From: Streptomyces zingiberis | Lineage (GTDB): Bacteria; Actinomycetota; Actinomycetes; Streptomycetales; Streptomycetaceae | Direction: 5' to 3' | Assembly: GCF_012034935.1 (NCBI RefSeq) | Contig: NZ_JAATEN010000012.1 | Coordinates: 62,001 to 126,000, forward strand | Length of the DNA stretch: 64,000 bases | In this document: positions 32,786 to 41,562 of the stretch, one piece after another | Numbering within the stretch: the stretch's first letter is position 1 | How the letters are laid out: each line of letters starts with the position of its first letter | Notes under the pieces: generated by a model | Databases searched by the model: none | What the model was told of the DNA's origin: nothing | What the model saw: the letters and a program-made list of their open reading frames with translations, nothing else | Translations under genes and position numbers: made by a program

Positions 32786-34468
32786 CTAACCGTGGCCGCG
32801 GGTGCGCGCCTTGTACGCCGCCCGGCGGGCCGCCTTCGCCACGGCGCGGTCCGGGTGGAGCCGGCTCATGGCCTCCAGCACCTCCCCGGTGGCGGGGTGG
32901 TCCACCTGCCAGGCGGCGTCGAGGAACCCGCTGTGCCGCCCGACCAGCCCTTCGACCAGCGCTTCCAGCGCGGCGGTGCCGGCGGGGTCACCGGGGCGGG
33001 CGTCACCGGCGCCGAGCTGCGCGGCGAGGGTGTCCACCGTCAGCCAGAAGACCAGGTCCTCCGAGGGCGCCGGGACCCCCGCCGCCCCTCGTTCCGCCAG
33101 CCACACCCGGGCGAGCCCGCCGAGGTGCCGGTCCTCCAGGACTTCCCGCAGCGCCGGTTCCGCCTCCGGGCCGACCAGCGCCAGCGCCTGCTGGCAGCCC
33201 AGCCGGCGCGCGGGCGCGGCCCGGTCGTCACCGCGGGCGGCGGCGAGCAGCTCCCCGGCGGCGGCCCGCGGCTCGCGCCGGTCCAGCCACAGCCGGACCT
33301 CTTCACGGGCCAGGACCTCCGGGAGGCGCCCGGCCGCGTCCAGCAGCTCCGGCGCGCCCCGCTCGGCGAGATCACCCACGAGCGGGGCGTCCACCCCGGC
33401 CGCCAGCAGCCGGGCCCGCAGCCCGTGGGCGCCGAGCGGGGTCAGCCGGACCACGCCGTAACGGTGCACGTCACCGGGGCCGGGGGGCCCTCCGGGTGCA
33501 CCGGGAGCAGTCTCCTCGCCGGAGCCGCCGGATGCCGCCGTCTCGCCGCGGTCCCCCGCCGGGCCGCCGTTCCCGTCGAACTCCGCGATGAGCTCCGGGT
33601 CGACCGGCCGGTACTCGACGGCCCCCAGGGGGTCCAGTTCCCGGAACCGGACGTCCAGGCGCACCACCGCCGCCAACACCTCCTCCAGCACGGCGTCGGT
33701 CGGATGGGTCATCCCGGCGGGGACGACGGCCGTGGCGGCGAGCGCGGGCAGCGGGACGGAGGGCCACGGCGGACCGGCGGCTCCGCCCTCCAGGGCGGTG
33801 AGCAGGTAGAGCCCGGAGAGCACCTGGTCGAGGACGGTGTCCGCGCCGTGGAGCCGCGCGCGAGCGGTGCCGGTCACCGGCGCGCCCGCGGCCCGGTCCG
33901 CCATCGCGTCCGCTCCCCCGGCCGCCGCTCCCCCGGCCGCGGCTCCGTCCGGGCGTCCGGCTGGGCTTCCGTCCGGGGAGGCGGCCCCGTGCCCGCGGCT
34001 CTCCCCCGGCCCCGTCCCGTTCCCGCCGAGGACGGTCTCCAGGGCGCCGCGCCAGAGACCGAGGATCTCCCCCGGTCCGGCGACGGTGATCCGCCGGACC
34101 ACCTCGCCCGCCGTCGCGGCCCGGGCCGCCCCACCGGCCGCCGGGCGCTCCCCCGCCGGTCCGGTGGCGGCGCTCCCGTTCCCGGCGGGGCCCGGTTCCC
34201 CGCCCGCCCCGGCCAGCCCGGTGGCCACCGCGATCCGCCAGGCGAGCGCGTCACCGCCGGCCGCTCCGCCGGCCCCGCCGTCCGCCCCGCCCGGAACCAC
34301 CGTCACCGGCGCGTCGCGTGTGCCGGGCGTTCCGGCCGCCGGGGCCGGGCGGACCCCCCGCGCCAGCCGTACGGCGTCCGCGAACAGCGGCGCGGCCAGG
34401 GCCTGCCGGGCCAGTTCGGCCTCGGAGGGGAGCCGGAGCGGCGGCATCTCGGAACGGTCTCCGGGCAT
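32786..34468 (-). CDS. uncharacterised large Ala/Gly-rich protein
   Basis: I do not recognise a named family. The 560-aa product has no signal peptide or membrane helix. Its N-terminus (LPSEAELARQALAAPLFADAVRLARGV) is followed by two or three low-complexity Gly/Ala/Pro linkers. A more ordinary core (HRYGVVRLTPLGAHGLRARLLAAGV) leads into a helical C-terminal half with HEAT/Armadillo-like character: EVRLWLDRREPRAAAGELLAAARGDD, ARRLGCQQALALVGPEAEPALREVLED, HPATGEVLEAMSRLHPDRAVAKAARRAAYKARTR. A scaffold or interaction role is only a guess. Similar hypothetical proteins with the FLDAAWQVDHPATGEVLEAMSRLHPDRAVAK ending occur in streptomycetes, as I recall. The start ATG and TAG stop are clear. Confidence 0.75.
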   Translation of the reverse strand: MPGDRSEMPPLRLPSEAELARQALAAPLFADAVRLARGVRPAPAAGTPGTRDAPVTVVPGGADGGAGGAAGGDALAWRIAVATGLAGAGGEPGPAGNGSAATGPAGERPAAGGAARAATAGEVVRRITVAGPGEILGLWRGALETVLGGNGTGPGESRGHGAASPDGSPAGRPDGAAAGGAAAGGADAMADRAAGAPVTGTARARLHGADTVLDQVLSGLYLLTALEGGAAGPPWPSVPLPALAATAVVPAGMTHPTDAVLEEVLAAVVRLDVRFRELDPLGAVEYRPVDPELIAEFDGNGGPAGDRGETAASGGSGEETAPGAPGGPPGPGDVHRYGVVRLTPLGAHGLRARLLAAGVDAPLVGDLAERGAPELLDAAGRLPEVLAREEVRLWLDRREPRAAAGELLAAARGDDRAAPARRLGCQQALALVGPEAEPALREVLEDRHLGGLARVWLAERGAAGVPAPSEDLVFWLTVDTLAAQLGAGDARPGDPAGTAALEALVEGLVGRHSGFLDAAWQVDHPATGEVLEAMSRLHPDRAVAKAARRAAYKARTRGHG

Positions 34469-34954
34469 GGGCAGGCGTCTCCTCGGTACGGCGATGGGCG
34501 AGTGCGGCGGCGATGCGTCGGGCGGTCCGGGCAGGCGCCGTCAAGCGTAGACGGGTTCGCCCCCTTCCCGGCCGGTTCACCGGCCCGCCCCGGCCCGTAC
34601 ACCGGCGGTCCCTTGACAAGCGGCACGCGCACGCCGGAGATTGACGCGCGTAGAAGTCCACCGGGGCGCCCGGCTCCCCCCGCACCACCAGGGACGCGCC
34701 ACAGCGCTCCACCCGGTCGGCACACGCCGCCCGCCACCGCACCCACCGCGCCCTCTCCTCACCCCCTCGCCCTGTCCGGTCAGTTCACCCCGTCCGCCCC
34801 GTCCGCCCGTCCGCCCTGCCCGCCCCGTCCACCGCGTGCGCCCCGTGAACCCTCCACACCCCCCACGGCGCCGACCCGCGCCCCGCCGCCGTCCCAGCGG
34901 CCCACGGGACCGCGAGCCCATCAACAGTCCGTCCCCAGCACCTCCGGAGATCCG
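34469..34954. promoter_or_regulatory. intergenic region before secreted nuclease gene
   Basis: 486 nt between divergent genes, with no gene seen. A TTGACA hexamer (34613-34618) with GAGATT 18 nt later (34637-34642) is a plausible housekeeping promoter reading right, which would give a leader of about 300 nt. The rest is C-rich CCGTCCGCCC simple repeats (about 34780-34850). Confidence 0.35.
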
Positions 34955-36862
34955 ATGGCCCCCAACTCCCCTTCCACCGCGCTTTCCACCACCCCGTCCC
35001 CCTCCACGCACCGCCCGGCGTCCCGGCGTGTCTCCCGCCCGCTCCGCCGGACCGCCACCCTGGGCGCCGCGGCGGCCACGGCGCTCGCCGCCGGGCTGCT
35101 CGCCGCGCCGCAGCCGGCCGCGGCGGCACAGCCCCGCATCCACGACATCCAGGGGAGCACCCGGCTCTCCCCCTTCGACGGCGAGCGGGTCACCGAGGTC
35201 CCCGGCGTCGTGACCGCCGTCCGCGCCTTCGGCTCCTCGCGCGGGTTCTGGCTGCAGGACCCCACCGGGGACGGCGACCCGCGCACCAGCGAGGGCATCT
35301 TCGTCTTCACCGGCTCGCGGACCCCCGCGGTCACGGTGGGCGACGCGCTGCGCCTCACCGGCACGGTCGGCGAGTACTACCCGGGCGGGACGGCGGCGGG
35401 GCTCCAGTCCGTCACCCAGATCTCCGGCGCCTCCTGGACGGTGGAGTCCTCCGGCAACCCGCTGCCGGCCGCCTTCCGGCTCGACGCGGCCTCCCTGCCG
35501 AACCGTTACGCCCCCGAGCCCCCCGGCGGCGGTTCCATCGAGGAACTGCCGCTGCGCCCGCACTCCTACGCGCTGGACCGGCTGGAGTCGCTGGAAGGCA
35601 TGCGCGTCCAGGTCTCCGACGCACGGGTGGTCGGACCGTCCACCTCCTACAACGAGCTGTGGGTGACCGCCGATCCGCGGGAGAACCCGACGCCGCGCGG
35701 CGGCACCCTCTACGCCTCCTACCGCGACCAGAACGGCGCCCGGATCAAGGTCGCCTCGCTCATCCCCTTCGCCGAGCGGCCGTTCCCGCAGGCCGATGTG
35801 GGCGACCGGCTCACCGGCACCACCGCCGGCCCGCTCGACTACGACCAGTTCGGCGGTTACGAGGTGCAGGCCACCGAGCTGGGCACGCTGGACGAGCGCG
35901 GCCCCGGCCGGGAGCGGACCCGGGCGCAGCGCGCGGACGAACTGGCCGTGGCCACCTTCAACGTGGAGAACCTCTCCCCGGCGGACGGCGACGCGAAGTT
36001 CGCCCGCCTCGCGGAGATCCTGGTGGACCACCTCGCCTCTCCCGACATCGTCGCCCTGGAGGAGGTCCAGGACGACACCGGCCCGGTGAACGACGGCGTG
36101 GTGAGCGCCGGGGAGACCCTGCGGAAGCTGACCGGCGCCGTGGCGGCGGCCGGCGGCCCGTCCTACGCCTGGCGCCAGATCGACCCGGCCGACGGCCGGG
36201 ACGGCGGCCAGCCCGGCGGCAACATCCGGGTCGCCTTCCTCTACAACCCCGAGCGGGTCTCCTTCCCGGACGCGCCGGGCGGGGACGCGGTCACCGCGGC
36301 CGTCCCCGTGCGGGACGCGGCGGGCCGCGCCGGGCTCTCCGTCAACCCGGGCCGGGTCAGCCCGCTCGACCCGGCGTGGGAGAACAGCCGCAAGCCCCTC
36401 GCGGCGGAGTTCCGCTTCCGGGGGAAGCCGGTCTTCGTGGTCGCCAACCACTTCGCCAGCAAGGGCGGCGACCAGGCCCTCGACGGCCGGTTCCAGCCGC
36501 CGGCCCGGTCCTCGGAGGTTCAGCGGCTCGCCCAGGCGAAGACCCTGGGCACGTGGGTGAAGTCCCTGCTGGAACTGGACCGCAAGGCGAAGGTGGTGGT
36601 CGCGGGCGACCTCAACGACTTCGGCTTCTCCCCCGCCCTGGCGGCGCTCACCGACCACGGCCGGACCCTCACCGACCTGGTGGAACTCCTGCCGCGCGGG
36701 GAGCGCTACGGCTATGTCCACAACGGCAACTCGCAGGTGCTGGACCACATCCTCACCAGCCGGGGCGTCGGCCCCGCCGACTACGACATCGTCCATGTCA
36801 ACGCGGAGTTCGCCGACCAGGTGAGCGACCACGACCCCCAGGTCGTGCGCTTCCGCCCCTGA
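34955..36862 (+). CDS. secreted endonuclease/exonuclease/phosphatase-family protein (ExeM-like)
   Basis: A 635-aa extracellular protein. Seen: a long Arg-rich signal peptide ending near AAPQPAAAAQ; an OB-fold-like domain (about 55-310) with IHDIQGSTRLSPFDGERVTEVPGVVTAV, RGFWLQDPTGDGDPRTSEGIFVF and VGDALRLTGTVGEYY; then an EEP catalytic domain with NVENL, IVALEEVQD (metal glutamates), FVVANHFASKGGD, VVAGDLNDF and HILTSRG, and closing SDHDPQVV (catalytic His-Asp). This is the layout of extracellular nucleases such as ExeM, so DNA/RNA scavenging is likely. The ATG at 34955 starts the signal peptide; the frame is open far upstream but that part is low complexity. A nearby phoX suggests phosphate nutrition, by position only. 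Confidence 0.9.
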   Translation: MAPNSPSTALSTTPSPSTHRPASRRVSRPLRRTATLGAAAATALAAGLLAAPQPAAAAQPRIHDIQGSTRLSPFDGERVTEVPGVVTAVRAFGSSRGFWLQDPTGDGDPRTSEGIFVFTGSRTPAVTVGDALRLTGTVGEYYPGGTAAGLQSVTQISGASWTVESSGNPLPAAFRLDAASLPNRYAPEPPGGGSIEELPLRPHSYALDRLESLEGMRVQVSDARVVGPSTSYNELWVTADPRENPTPRGGTLYASYRDQNGARIKVASLIPFAERPFPQADVGDRLTGTTAGPLDYDQFGGYEVQATELGTLDERGPGRERTRAQRADELAVATFNVENLSPADGDAKFARLAEILVDHLASPDIVALEEVQDDTGPVNDGVVSAGETLRKLTGAVAAAGGPSYAWRQIDPADGRDGGQPGGNIRVAFLYNPERVSFPDAPGGDAVTAAVPVRDAAGRAGLSVNPGRVSPLDPAWENSRKPLAAEFRFRGKPVFVVANHFASKGGDQALDGRFQPPARSSEVQRLAQAKTLGTWVKSLLELDRKAKVVVAGDLNDFGFSPALAALTDHGRTLTDLVELLPRGERYGYVHNGNSQVLDHILTSRGVGPADYDIVHVNAEFADQVSDHDPQVVRFRP

Positions 36863-36868
36863 CCCACC

Positions 36869-36912
36869 GGCGCCCCCGTGCCGCGGCCCCGCGGGGCGTG
36901 CACGGGGGCGCC
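36869..36912. terminator. terminator after nuclease gene
   Basis: A 13-bp perfect stem (36869-36881 with 36900-36912) encloses a second small CGCGG/CCGCGG-type hairpin. It begins 7 nt after the nuclease stop codon. Confidence 0.8.
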
Positions 36913-36999
36913 CCGGCCGCCGGCCGTCCTCGGCCGGCCGCGGCACAGCGCCCCCGGCGGGGGCTGCTCGTTCCGGGGCCGGTGGACGCCGCGCCGAGC

Positions 37000-37037
37000 G
37001 GCCCGTGCCCCCGGACGCCGGTCCGGGGGCACGGGCC
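37000..37037. terminator. 17-bp perfect hairpin between nuclease and dapD
   Basis: The arms 37000-37016 and 37021-37037 pair perfectly with loop GCCG. It is located between convergent genes, 72 nt beyond the dapD stop, and probably ends dapD transcripts and any read-through from the left. Confidence 0.85.
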
Positions 37038-37108
37038 GCGTGGTGTGCCGTGCCCGGCGGGCCGGCCGCCGCGTCCCGCGCGGGCGGCCGGTCCTCCGCC
37101 GCCGGTGG

Positions 37109-38107
37109 TCAGTCGTTGCTGTGCAGGGCCACGTTGAGGCCGCCCCAGGAACCGGTGCGCTGCAACGCCTCGACCGTGCCGGTGGTGGAGTTGCGGCGGA
37201 AGAGGAGGTTGTGGGCGCCGGAGAGTTCCAGGGCCTTGACGACCGCGCCGTCGGGGAGGGTCACGCGGGTGCCCGCGGTGACGTAGAGCCCGGCCTCCAC
37301 CACGCAGTCGTCGCCGAGGGCGATGCCGATGCCCGCCTCCGCGCCGAGCAGGCAGCGCTCACCGATGGAGACGATCTGCTTGCCGCCGCCGGAGAGGGTG
37401 CCCATGATCGAGGCGCCGCCGCCGATGTCGGAGCCGTCACCGACCACCACGCCCGCGCTGATCCGCCCCTCCACCATGGAGTGGCCGAGGGTCCCGGCGT
37501 TGAAGTTGACGAAGCCCTCGTGCATCACGGTGGTGCCGGAGGCGAGGTGGGCACCGAGCCGGACCCGGTCGGCGTCGGCGATCCGGACGCCGGAGGGCAG
37601 CACGTAGTCCGTCATCCGGGGGAACTTGTCGACACTGGTCACGGCCAGGTGCAGCCCCTCGGCGCGGGCCGCGAACCGGGCCCGGTCCAGCTCACCCGCC
37701 GGGACGGGGCCGAGGCTGGTCCAGGCGACGTTGGCCAGCAGGCCGAAGATGCCGTCGAGGTTCTGGCCGTGCGGACGCACCAGCCGGTGGCTGAGCAGAT
37801 GCAGCCGCAGATAGGCGTCGTGGGCGTCGGTGGGCTTGTCCTCCAGCGAGGCGACGGCGGTGCGGACGGCGATGACCTCGACGCCGCGGCGGCGGTCCGG
37901 GCCCAGCGCCTGGCTCGCCTCCGGGCCCAGCAGTTCGGCGGCGCGCTCGGGGGCGAGCCGCTCGGTGCCGGCCGGGCCGGGCTCGTCGGTGAGCTCGGGG
38001 GCGGGGAACCAGGTGTCGAGGACGGTGCCGTCGCCGGCGAGGGTGGCGAGCCCGACGGCGGCGGCGCCTGTGGTGCGGGTGGTGCGCGAGGTGGCTGCAT
38101 CGGTCAT
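37109..38107 (-). CDS. dapD: 2,3,4,5-tetrahydropyridine-2,6-dicarboxylate N-succinyltransferase
   Basis: DapD transfers succinyl from succinyl-CoA to tetrahydrodipicolinate in the succinylase branch of lysine and meso-diaminopimelate synthesis; LL-diaminopimelate is a Streptomyces wall component. The 332-aa product has the actinobacterial DapD layout. An N-terminal domain contains RPHGQNLDGIFGLLANVAW, followed by a left-handed beta-helix of hexapeptide repeats: RLGAHLASGTTVMHEGFVNFNAGTLG, SMVEGRISAGVVVGDGSDIGGGASIMGTLSGGG. The ATG at 38107 is preferred over a TTG two codons upstream. It stands alone between two terminators. Confidence 0.95.
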   Translation of the reverse strand: MTDAATSRTTRTTGAAAVGLATLAGDGTVLDTWFPAPELTDEPGPAGTERLAPERAAELLGPEASQALGPDRRRGVEVIAVRTAVASLEDKPTDAHDAYLRLHLLSHRLVRPHGQNLDGIFGLLANVAWTSLGPVPAGELDRARFAARAEGLHLAVTSVDKFPRMTDYVLPSGVRIADADRVRLGAHLASGTTVMHEGFVNFNAGTLGHSMVEGRISAGVVVGDGSDIGGGASIMGTLSGGGKQIVSIGERCLLGAEAGIGIALGDDCVVEAGLYVTAGTRVTLPDGAVVKALELSGAHNLLFRRNSTTGTVEALQRTGSWGGLNVALHSND

Positions 38108-38273
38108 GGCCAAACGCTAACCGGTCGCCCCGGGGGCCCGCGAACCGGTCCGCCACCCGGGCACCGGGCCGGCCGGGCGCCGGTGCCGCCCCTTCGCCCG
38201 GCCGGGGCCGGCGCCCGCTCCGCCGCGGGCCCTCCCCGCCCCGGCACGGCGCCCGCGGCCGGGAGACACGCCT

Positions 38274-38304
38274 CCGCCCCGCCCGGGCGGACCGGGCGGG
38301 GCGG
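38274..38304 (-). terminator. terminator of the suf operon
   Basis: A 13-bp perfect stem (38274-38286 with 38292-38304) with loop GCGGA, about 50 nt beyond the stop of the last suf gene on the minus strand. Confidence 0.75.
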
Positions 38305-38352
38305 GGGAACAGCACGGTGACGGCGGCTGACCGCCCGTCGCGCGGGGACGCG

Positions 38353-38691
38353 TCAGACGTTGAAGCCCAGCGCGCGGAGCTGGTCGCGGCCGTCGTCGGT
38401 GATCTTGTCCGGGCCCCACGGCGGCATCCAGACCCAGTTGATCCGCAGCTCGTTGACGAGCCCCTCGGTGGCCGACTTCGCCTGGTCCTCGATGACGTCG
38501 GTCAGCGGGCAGGCCGCGGAGGTCAGCGTCATGTCGATGGTGGCGATGTTCGACTCGTCGACGTGGATGCCGTAGATCAGCCCCAGGTTGACGACGTCGA
38601 TGCCCAGCTCGGGGTCGACGACGTCGTAGAGGGCCTCCCGGACCTCCTCCTCGCCCGCCGGCTTGGTGGTGATGGTCTCTGTCTCGCTCAT
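38353..38691 (-). CDS. sufT: Fe-S cluster assembly factor SufT (DUF59/MIP18 family)
   Basis: A 112-aa cytosolic DUF59 protein that helps mature or transfer Fe-S clusters. Seen: the family core EEEVREALYDVVDPELGIDVVNLGLIYGI with the conserved DPE, then TLTSAACPLTDVIEDQ, where the cysteine is the conserved reactive residue, and a WMPPWGPDKITDDGRDQLRALGF ending. The ATG at 38691 overlaps the sufU stop by 4 bp, making it the last gene of the suf operon. Confidence 0.92.
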   Translation of the reverse strand: MSETETITTKPAGEEEVREALYDVVDPELGIDVVNLGLIYGIHVDESNIATIDMTLTSAACPLTDVIEDQAKSATEGLVNELRINWVWMPPWGPDKITDDGRDQLRALGFNV

Positions 38692-39152
38692 GCCGTCTCC
38701 TTCGCGGACGTGTCGCCCAGCGCCTGCGCCGTGGCGTCCTTCCAGGCCATCCAGGACAACAGGGCGCACTTCACGCGCGCCGGGTATTTCGAGACGCCGG
38801 CGAACGCGACCGCGTCCTCCAGCACCTCCTCCATGGCGTCGTCCGGCTCCAGCCGGCCCCTGGACTGCATCAGCTCCAGGAAGGCCTCCTGGATCCGGTG
38901 GGCCTCCGCCAGGTCCTTGCCGACCAGCAGCTCGTTGAGGACCGAGGCGCTGGCCTGGCTGATGGAACAGCCCTGCCCGTCGTAGCTGACGTCGCCGATC
39001 TTCCCGCCGTCCAGCCGTACCCGCAGGGTGATCTCGTCCCCACAGGTGGGGTTGGTGTGGTGCACCTCGGCGTCACCCTCGCGCAGACCACGCCCGTGCG
39101 GGTTCTTGTAGTGGTCCAGGATGACGTCCTGGTACATGGAATCCAGCTTCAC
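38688..39152 (-). CDS. sufU: Fe-S assembly sulfur-transfer protein SufU
   Basis: SufU accepts persulfide sulfur from SufS and passes it to the SufBCD scaffold. The 154-aa product is an IscU-fold protein. Zinc/active-site residues are present: C-G-D in NPTCGDEITL, C in GQGCSISQAS and C in RVKCALLSW. The SufU-type insertion between the second and third cysteines distinguishes it from IscU. It is 27 nt after sufS and coupled to SufT. Confidence 0.95.
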   Translation of the reverse strand: MKLDSMYQDVILDHYKNPHGRGLREGDAEVHHTNPTCGDEITLRVRLDGGKIGDVSYDGQGCSISQASASVLNELLVGKDLAEAHRIQEAFLELMQSRGRLEPDDAMEEVLEDAVAFAGVSKYPARVKCALLSWMAWKDATAQALGDTSAKETA

Positions 39153-39179
39153 AGCAGCCCCTCGCAGCCTCGTGAGTCG

Positions 39180-40451
39180 TCAGCCGAAGAAGTTCCGTAC
39201 GTGCTCCAGGCCGTCGACCAGGGCGTCGACCTCGGCCGGGGTGGAGTACAGATAGAACGACGCTCGCGTGGTCGCGGGAATTCCGTACCGCAGGCAGACC
39301 GGCCGGGCGCAGTGGTGACCGACCCGGACGGCGATGCCCTGCTCGTCGAGGACCTGCCCCACGTCGTGCGGGTGGATGTCACCGAGGGTGAACGAGATCG
39401 CCGCGCCACGGTCCTCGGCCGTCACCGGCCCGATGATCCGCAGGTCGGGCACCTCCTTGAGCCGCCGCACGGCGTACTCGGTGAGGGTGTGCTCATAGGC
39501 GGCGATCTTGTCCATGCCGATCGAGCTGAGGTAGTCCACCGCCGCGCCGAGGCCGACGGCCTGGGCGATCGGGGGTGTGCCCGCCTCGAACTTGTGCGGC
39601 GCGGGGGCGTAGGTCGAGTGGTGCATGGACACCGTCTCGATCATCTCCCCGCCGCCCAGGAACGGCGGCAGGTCGTTCAGCAGCTCCTGCCGCCCCCAGA
39701 GCACGCCGATGCCCGTCGGGCCGCACATCTTGTGCCCGGTGAAGGCCACGAAGTCGGCCTGGAGCGCCTGCACGTCCAGCGGCATGTGCGGGGCGGCCTG
39801 CGAGGCGTCCACCACGACCAGCGCGCCGACCTCCTGGGCGCGGCGGACGATCGCCTCGACCGGGTTGACCGTGCCCATGATGTTGGAGACCAGGGTGAAG
39901 GAGACCACCTTGGTGCGGTCGGTGATGATCCGGTCGATCTCCGAGAGGTCGAGCCGGCCGTCGTCGGTGAGGCCGAACCACTTCAGCTTCGCGCCGGTGC
40001 GCTGCGCCAGCAGCTGCCACGGGACGATGTTGGAGTGGTGCTCCATCTCCGTGATGACGATCTCGGTCCCGGAGTCCACCCGGTAGGGCTCGTCGGCCCA
40101 GCCGAGCATGTTGGCGACGAGGTTGAGCGACTCGGAGGCGTTCTTGGTGAAGATCACCTCGTCGCGGCTCGGGGCGTTGACGAACGCCGCCACCTTGTCG
40201 CGGGCGCCCTCGTACAGCGCCGTGGCCTCCTCGGCGAGCACGTGCACCCCGCGGTGCACGTTGGCGTTGTGGCGCTCGTAGTAGGCGTTCAGCGCGTCGA
40301 GGACCTGGCGCGGCTTCTGGGAGGTCGCCGCGTTGTCCAGGTAGACGACCTTCTTCCCGTCGTGGACCTGGCGGTCCAGCAGGGGGAAGTCCTTACGGAT
40401 CGCCTCCACGTCGTAGCTGGACGCCGTGAGGAGGCCCGGCAGCTGTGTCAC
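39180..40451 (-). CDS. sufS: cysteine desulfurase SufS
   Basis: SufS removes sulfur from L-cysteine as an enzyme persulfide for cluster building. The 423-aa product is a class V PLP enzyme. Seen: K241 forming the Schiff base in FTGHKMCGPTG, the HHSN motif in TEMEHHSNIVPW, and the persulfide cysteine C381 in RVGHHCARPVC. The short loop around this cysteine is typical of group II desulfurases. The start is GTG at 40451, 5 nt after the sufC stop. Confidence 0.96.
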   Translation of the reverse strand: MTQLPGLLTASSYDVEAIRKDFPLLDRQVHDGKKVVYLDNAATSQKPRQVLDALNAYYERHNANVHRGVHVLAEEATALYEGARDKVAAFVNAPSRDEVIFTKNASESLNLVANMLGWADEPYRVDSGTEIVITEMEHHSNIVPWQLLAQRTGAKLKWFGLTDDGRLDLSEIDRIITDRTKVVSFTLVSNIMGTVNPVEAIVRRAQEVGALVVVDASQAAPHMPLDVQALQADFVAFTGHKMCGPTGIGVLWGRQELLNDLPPFLGGGEMIETVSMHHSTYAPAPHKFEAGTPPIAQAVGLGAAVDYLSSIGMDKIAAYEHTLTEYAVRRLKEVPDLRIIGPVTAEDRGAAISFTLGDIHPHDVGQVLDEQGIAVRVGHHCARPVCLRYGIPATTRASFYLYSTPAEVDALVDGLEHVRNFFG

Positions 40452-40456
40452 TCGGT

Positions 40457-41212
40457 TCAGGCCCCCTTCGTGTAGGCCTCGTACCCCTCGGCCTCCAGCT
40501 TGTCGGCCAGCTCCGGGCCGCCGGACTCGGCGATCCGTCCCTTGGCGAAGACATGCACGTGGTCGGGGGTGATGTAACGGAGAATACGGGTGTAGTGCGT
40601 GATCAGCAGGGTGCCGGTCTCACCGGACTCCCGCACGCGGTTGACGCCCTCGGAGACCGTGCGCAGCGCGTCCACGTCGAGGCCGGAGTCGGTCTCGTCG
40701 AGGACGGCCACCTTCGGCTTGAGCAGCTCCAGCTGGAGGATCTCGTGGCGCTTCTTCTCACCGCCGGAGAAACCCTCGTTGACGTTGCGCTCGGCGAAGG
40801 CCGGGTCGATGGAGAGCCGCTCCATGGCCTCCTTGACCTCCTTGACCCAGGTGCGGAGCTTGGGCGCCTCGCCGCGGACGGCGGTGGCGGAGGTGCGCAG
40901 GAAGTTGGAGACGGACACGCCGGGGACCTCGACCGGGTACTGCATGGCGAGGAAGAGGCCGGCGCGGGCCCGCTCGTCGACGGACATCTCCAGGACGTCC
41001 TCGCCGTCGAGGGTGACGGTGCCGCCGGTGACGGTGTACTTGGGGTGACCGGCGAGCGAGTAGGCGAGGGTGGACTTGCCGGAGCCGTTGGGGCCCATGA
41101 TGGCGTGCGTCTCGCCCTGCTTCACGGTCAGGTCGACCCCGGACAGGATCTCCTTGGTGCCGTTCTCGGTTTCGACGGAGACGTGAAGGTCGTGGATTTC
41201 AAGCGTTGCCAT
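40457..41212 (-). CDS. sufC: Fe-S cluster assembly ATPase SufC
   Basis: SufC is the ABC-type ATPase of the SufBCD scaffold and powers cluster assembly in the cytosol. The 251-aa product has Walker A GPNGSGKST (40-48), the signature FSGGEKKRHEILQ and Walker B VAVLDETDSGLDVDAL, with the Suf-specific ETDSGLD in place of the usual EPTSGLD. It is 8 nt downstream of the Rieske gene. Confidence 0.97.
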   Translation of the reverse strand: MATLEIHDLHVSVETENGTKEILSGVDLTVKQGETHAIMGPNGSGKSTLAYSLAGHPKYTVTGGTVTLDGEDVLEMSVDERARAGLFLAMQYPVEVPGVSVSNFLRTSATAVRGEAPKLRTWVKEVKEAMERLSIDPAFAERNVNEGFSGGEKKRHEILQLELLKPKVAVLDETDSGLDVDALRTVSEGVNRVRESGETGTLLITHYTRILRYITPDHVHVFAKGRIAESGGPELADKLEAEGYEAYTKGA

Positions 41213-41220
41213 GGGTTGCC

Positions 41221-41562
41221 TCAGGACTCCTGGGTGACGGAGACGAGCACGGCCGCGTCGGGGCCGTCTCCTTCGATCTTTACGGGGTACACGGGGACGG
41301 GCCGGGTCGCGGGAAGGCCGGAGGGCTTACCCGTCCGCAGGTCGAAGCGCGAGCCGTGCAGCCAGCACTCGACGGCACAGTCCTCCACCTCGCCCTCGGA
41401 GAGCGAGACGTTCGCGTGCGAGCAGATGTCGTTGATCGCGAACACCTCCCCCTCGGTCCGGACGACCGAGACCGGGGTGCCGTCGATCTCCACCCGCCGG
41501 GGGGTGTCCTCCTCCAGCTCGCCCAGCCCGCAGACCCGGACGAAGGCGGGGGTGGCGGTCAT
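41221..41562 (-). CDS. Rieske-type [2Fe-2S] ferredoxin in the suf operon
   Basis: A 113-aa small Rieske protein. Cluster ligands are C47-x-H49 (ICSHANVSL) and C66-x2-H69 (ECWLHGSRFD). It belongs to the ferredoxin-component group of non-heme oxygenases but has no oxygenase partner here. It lies between sufD (1-nt overlap) and sufC (8 nt), as in many actinobacteria, so it probably supplies electrons for, or is a client of, cluster assembly. Confidence 0.93.
   Translation of the reverse strand: MTATPAFVRVCGLGELEEDTPRRVEIDGTPVSVVRTEGEVFAINDICSHANVSLSEGEVEDCAVECWLHGSRFDLRTGKPSGLPATRPVPVYPVKIEGDGPDAAVLVSVTQES

Noticed and set aside
32540..34954. Open frame running about 800 codons upstream and in phase with the secreted nuclease
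   Set aside because: It is antisense to the 560-aa gene, highly Arg/Gly-rich, and lies before a clear signal peptide at 34955. GC-rich DNA keeps frames open by chance.
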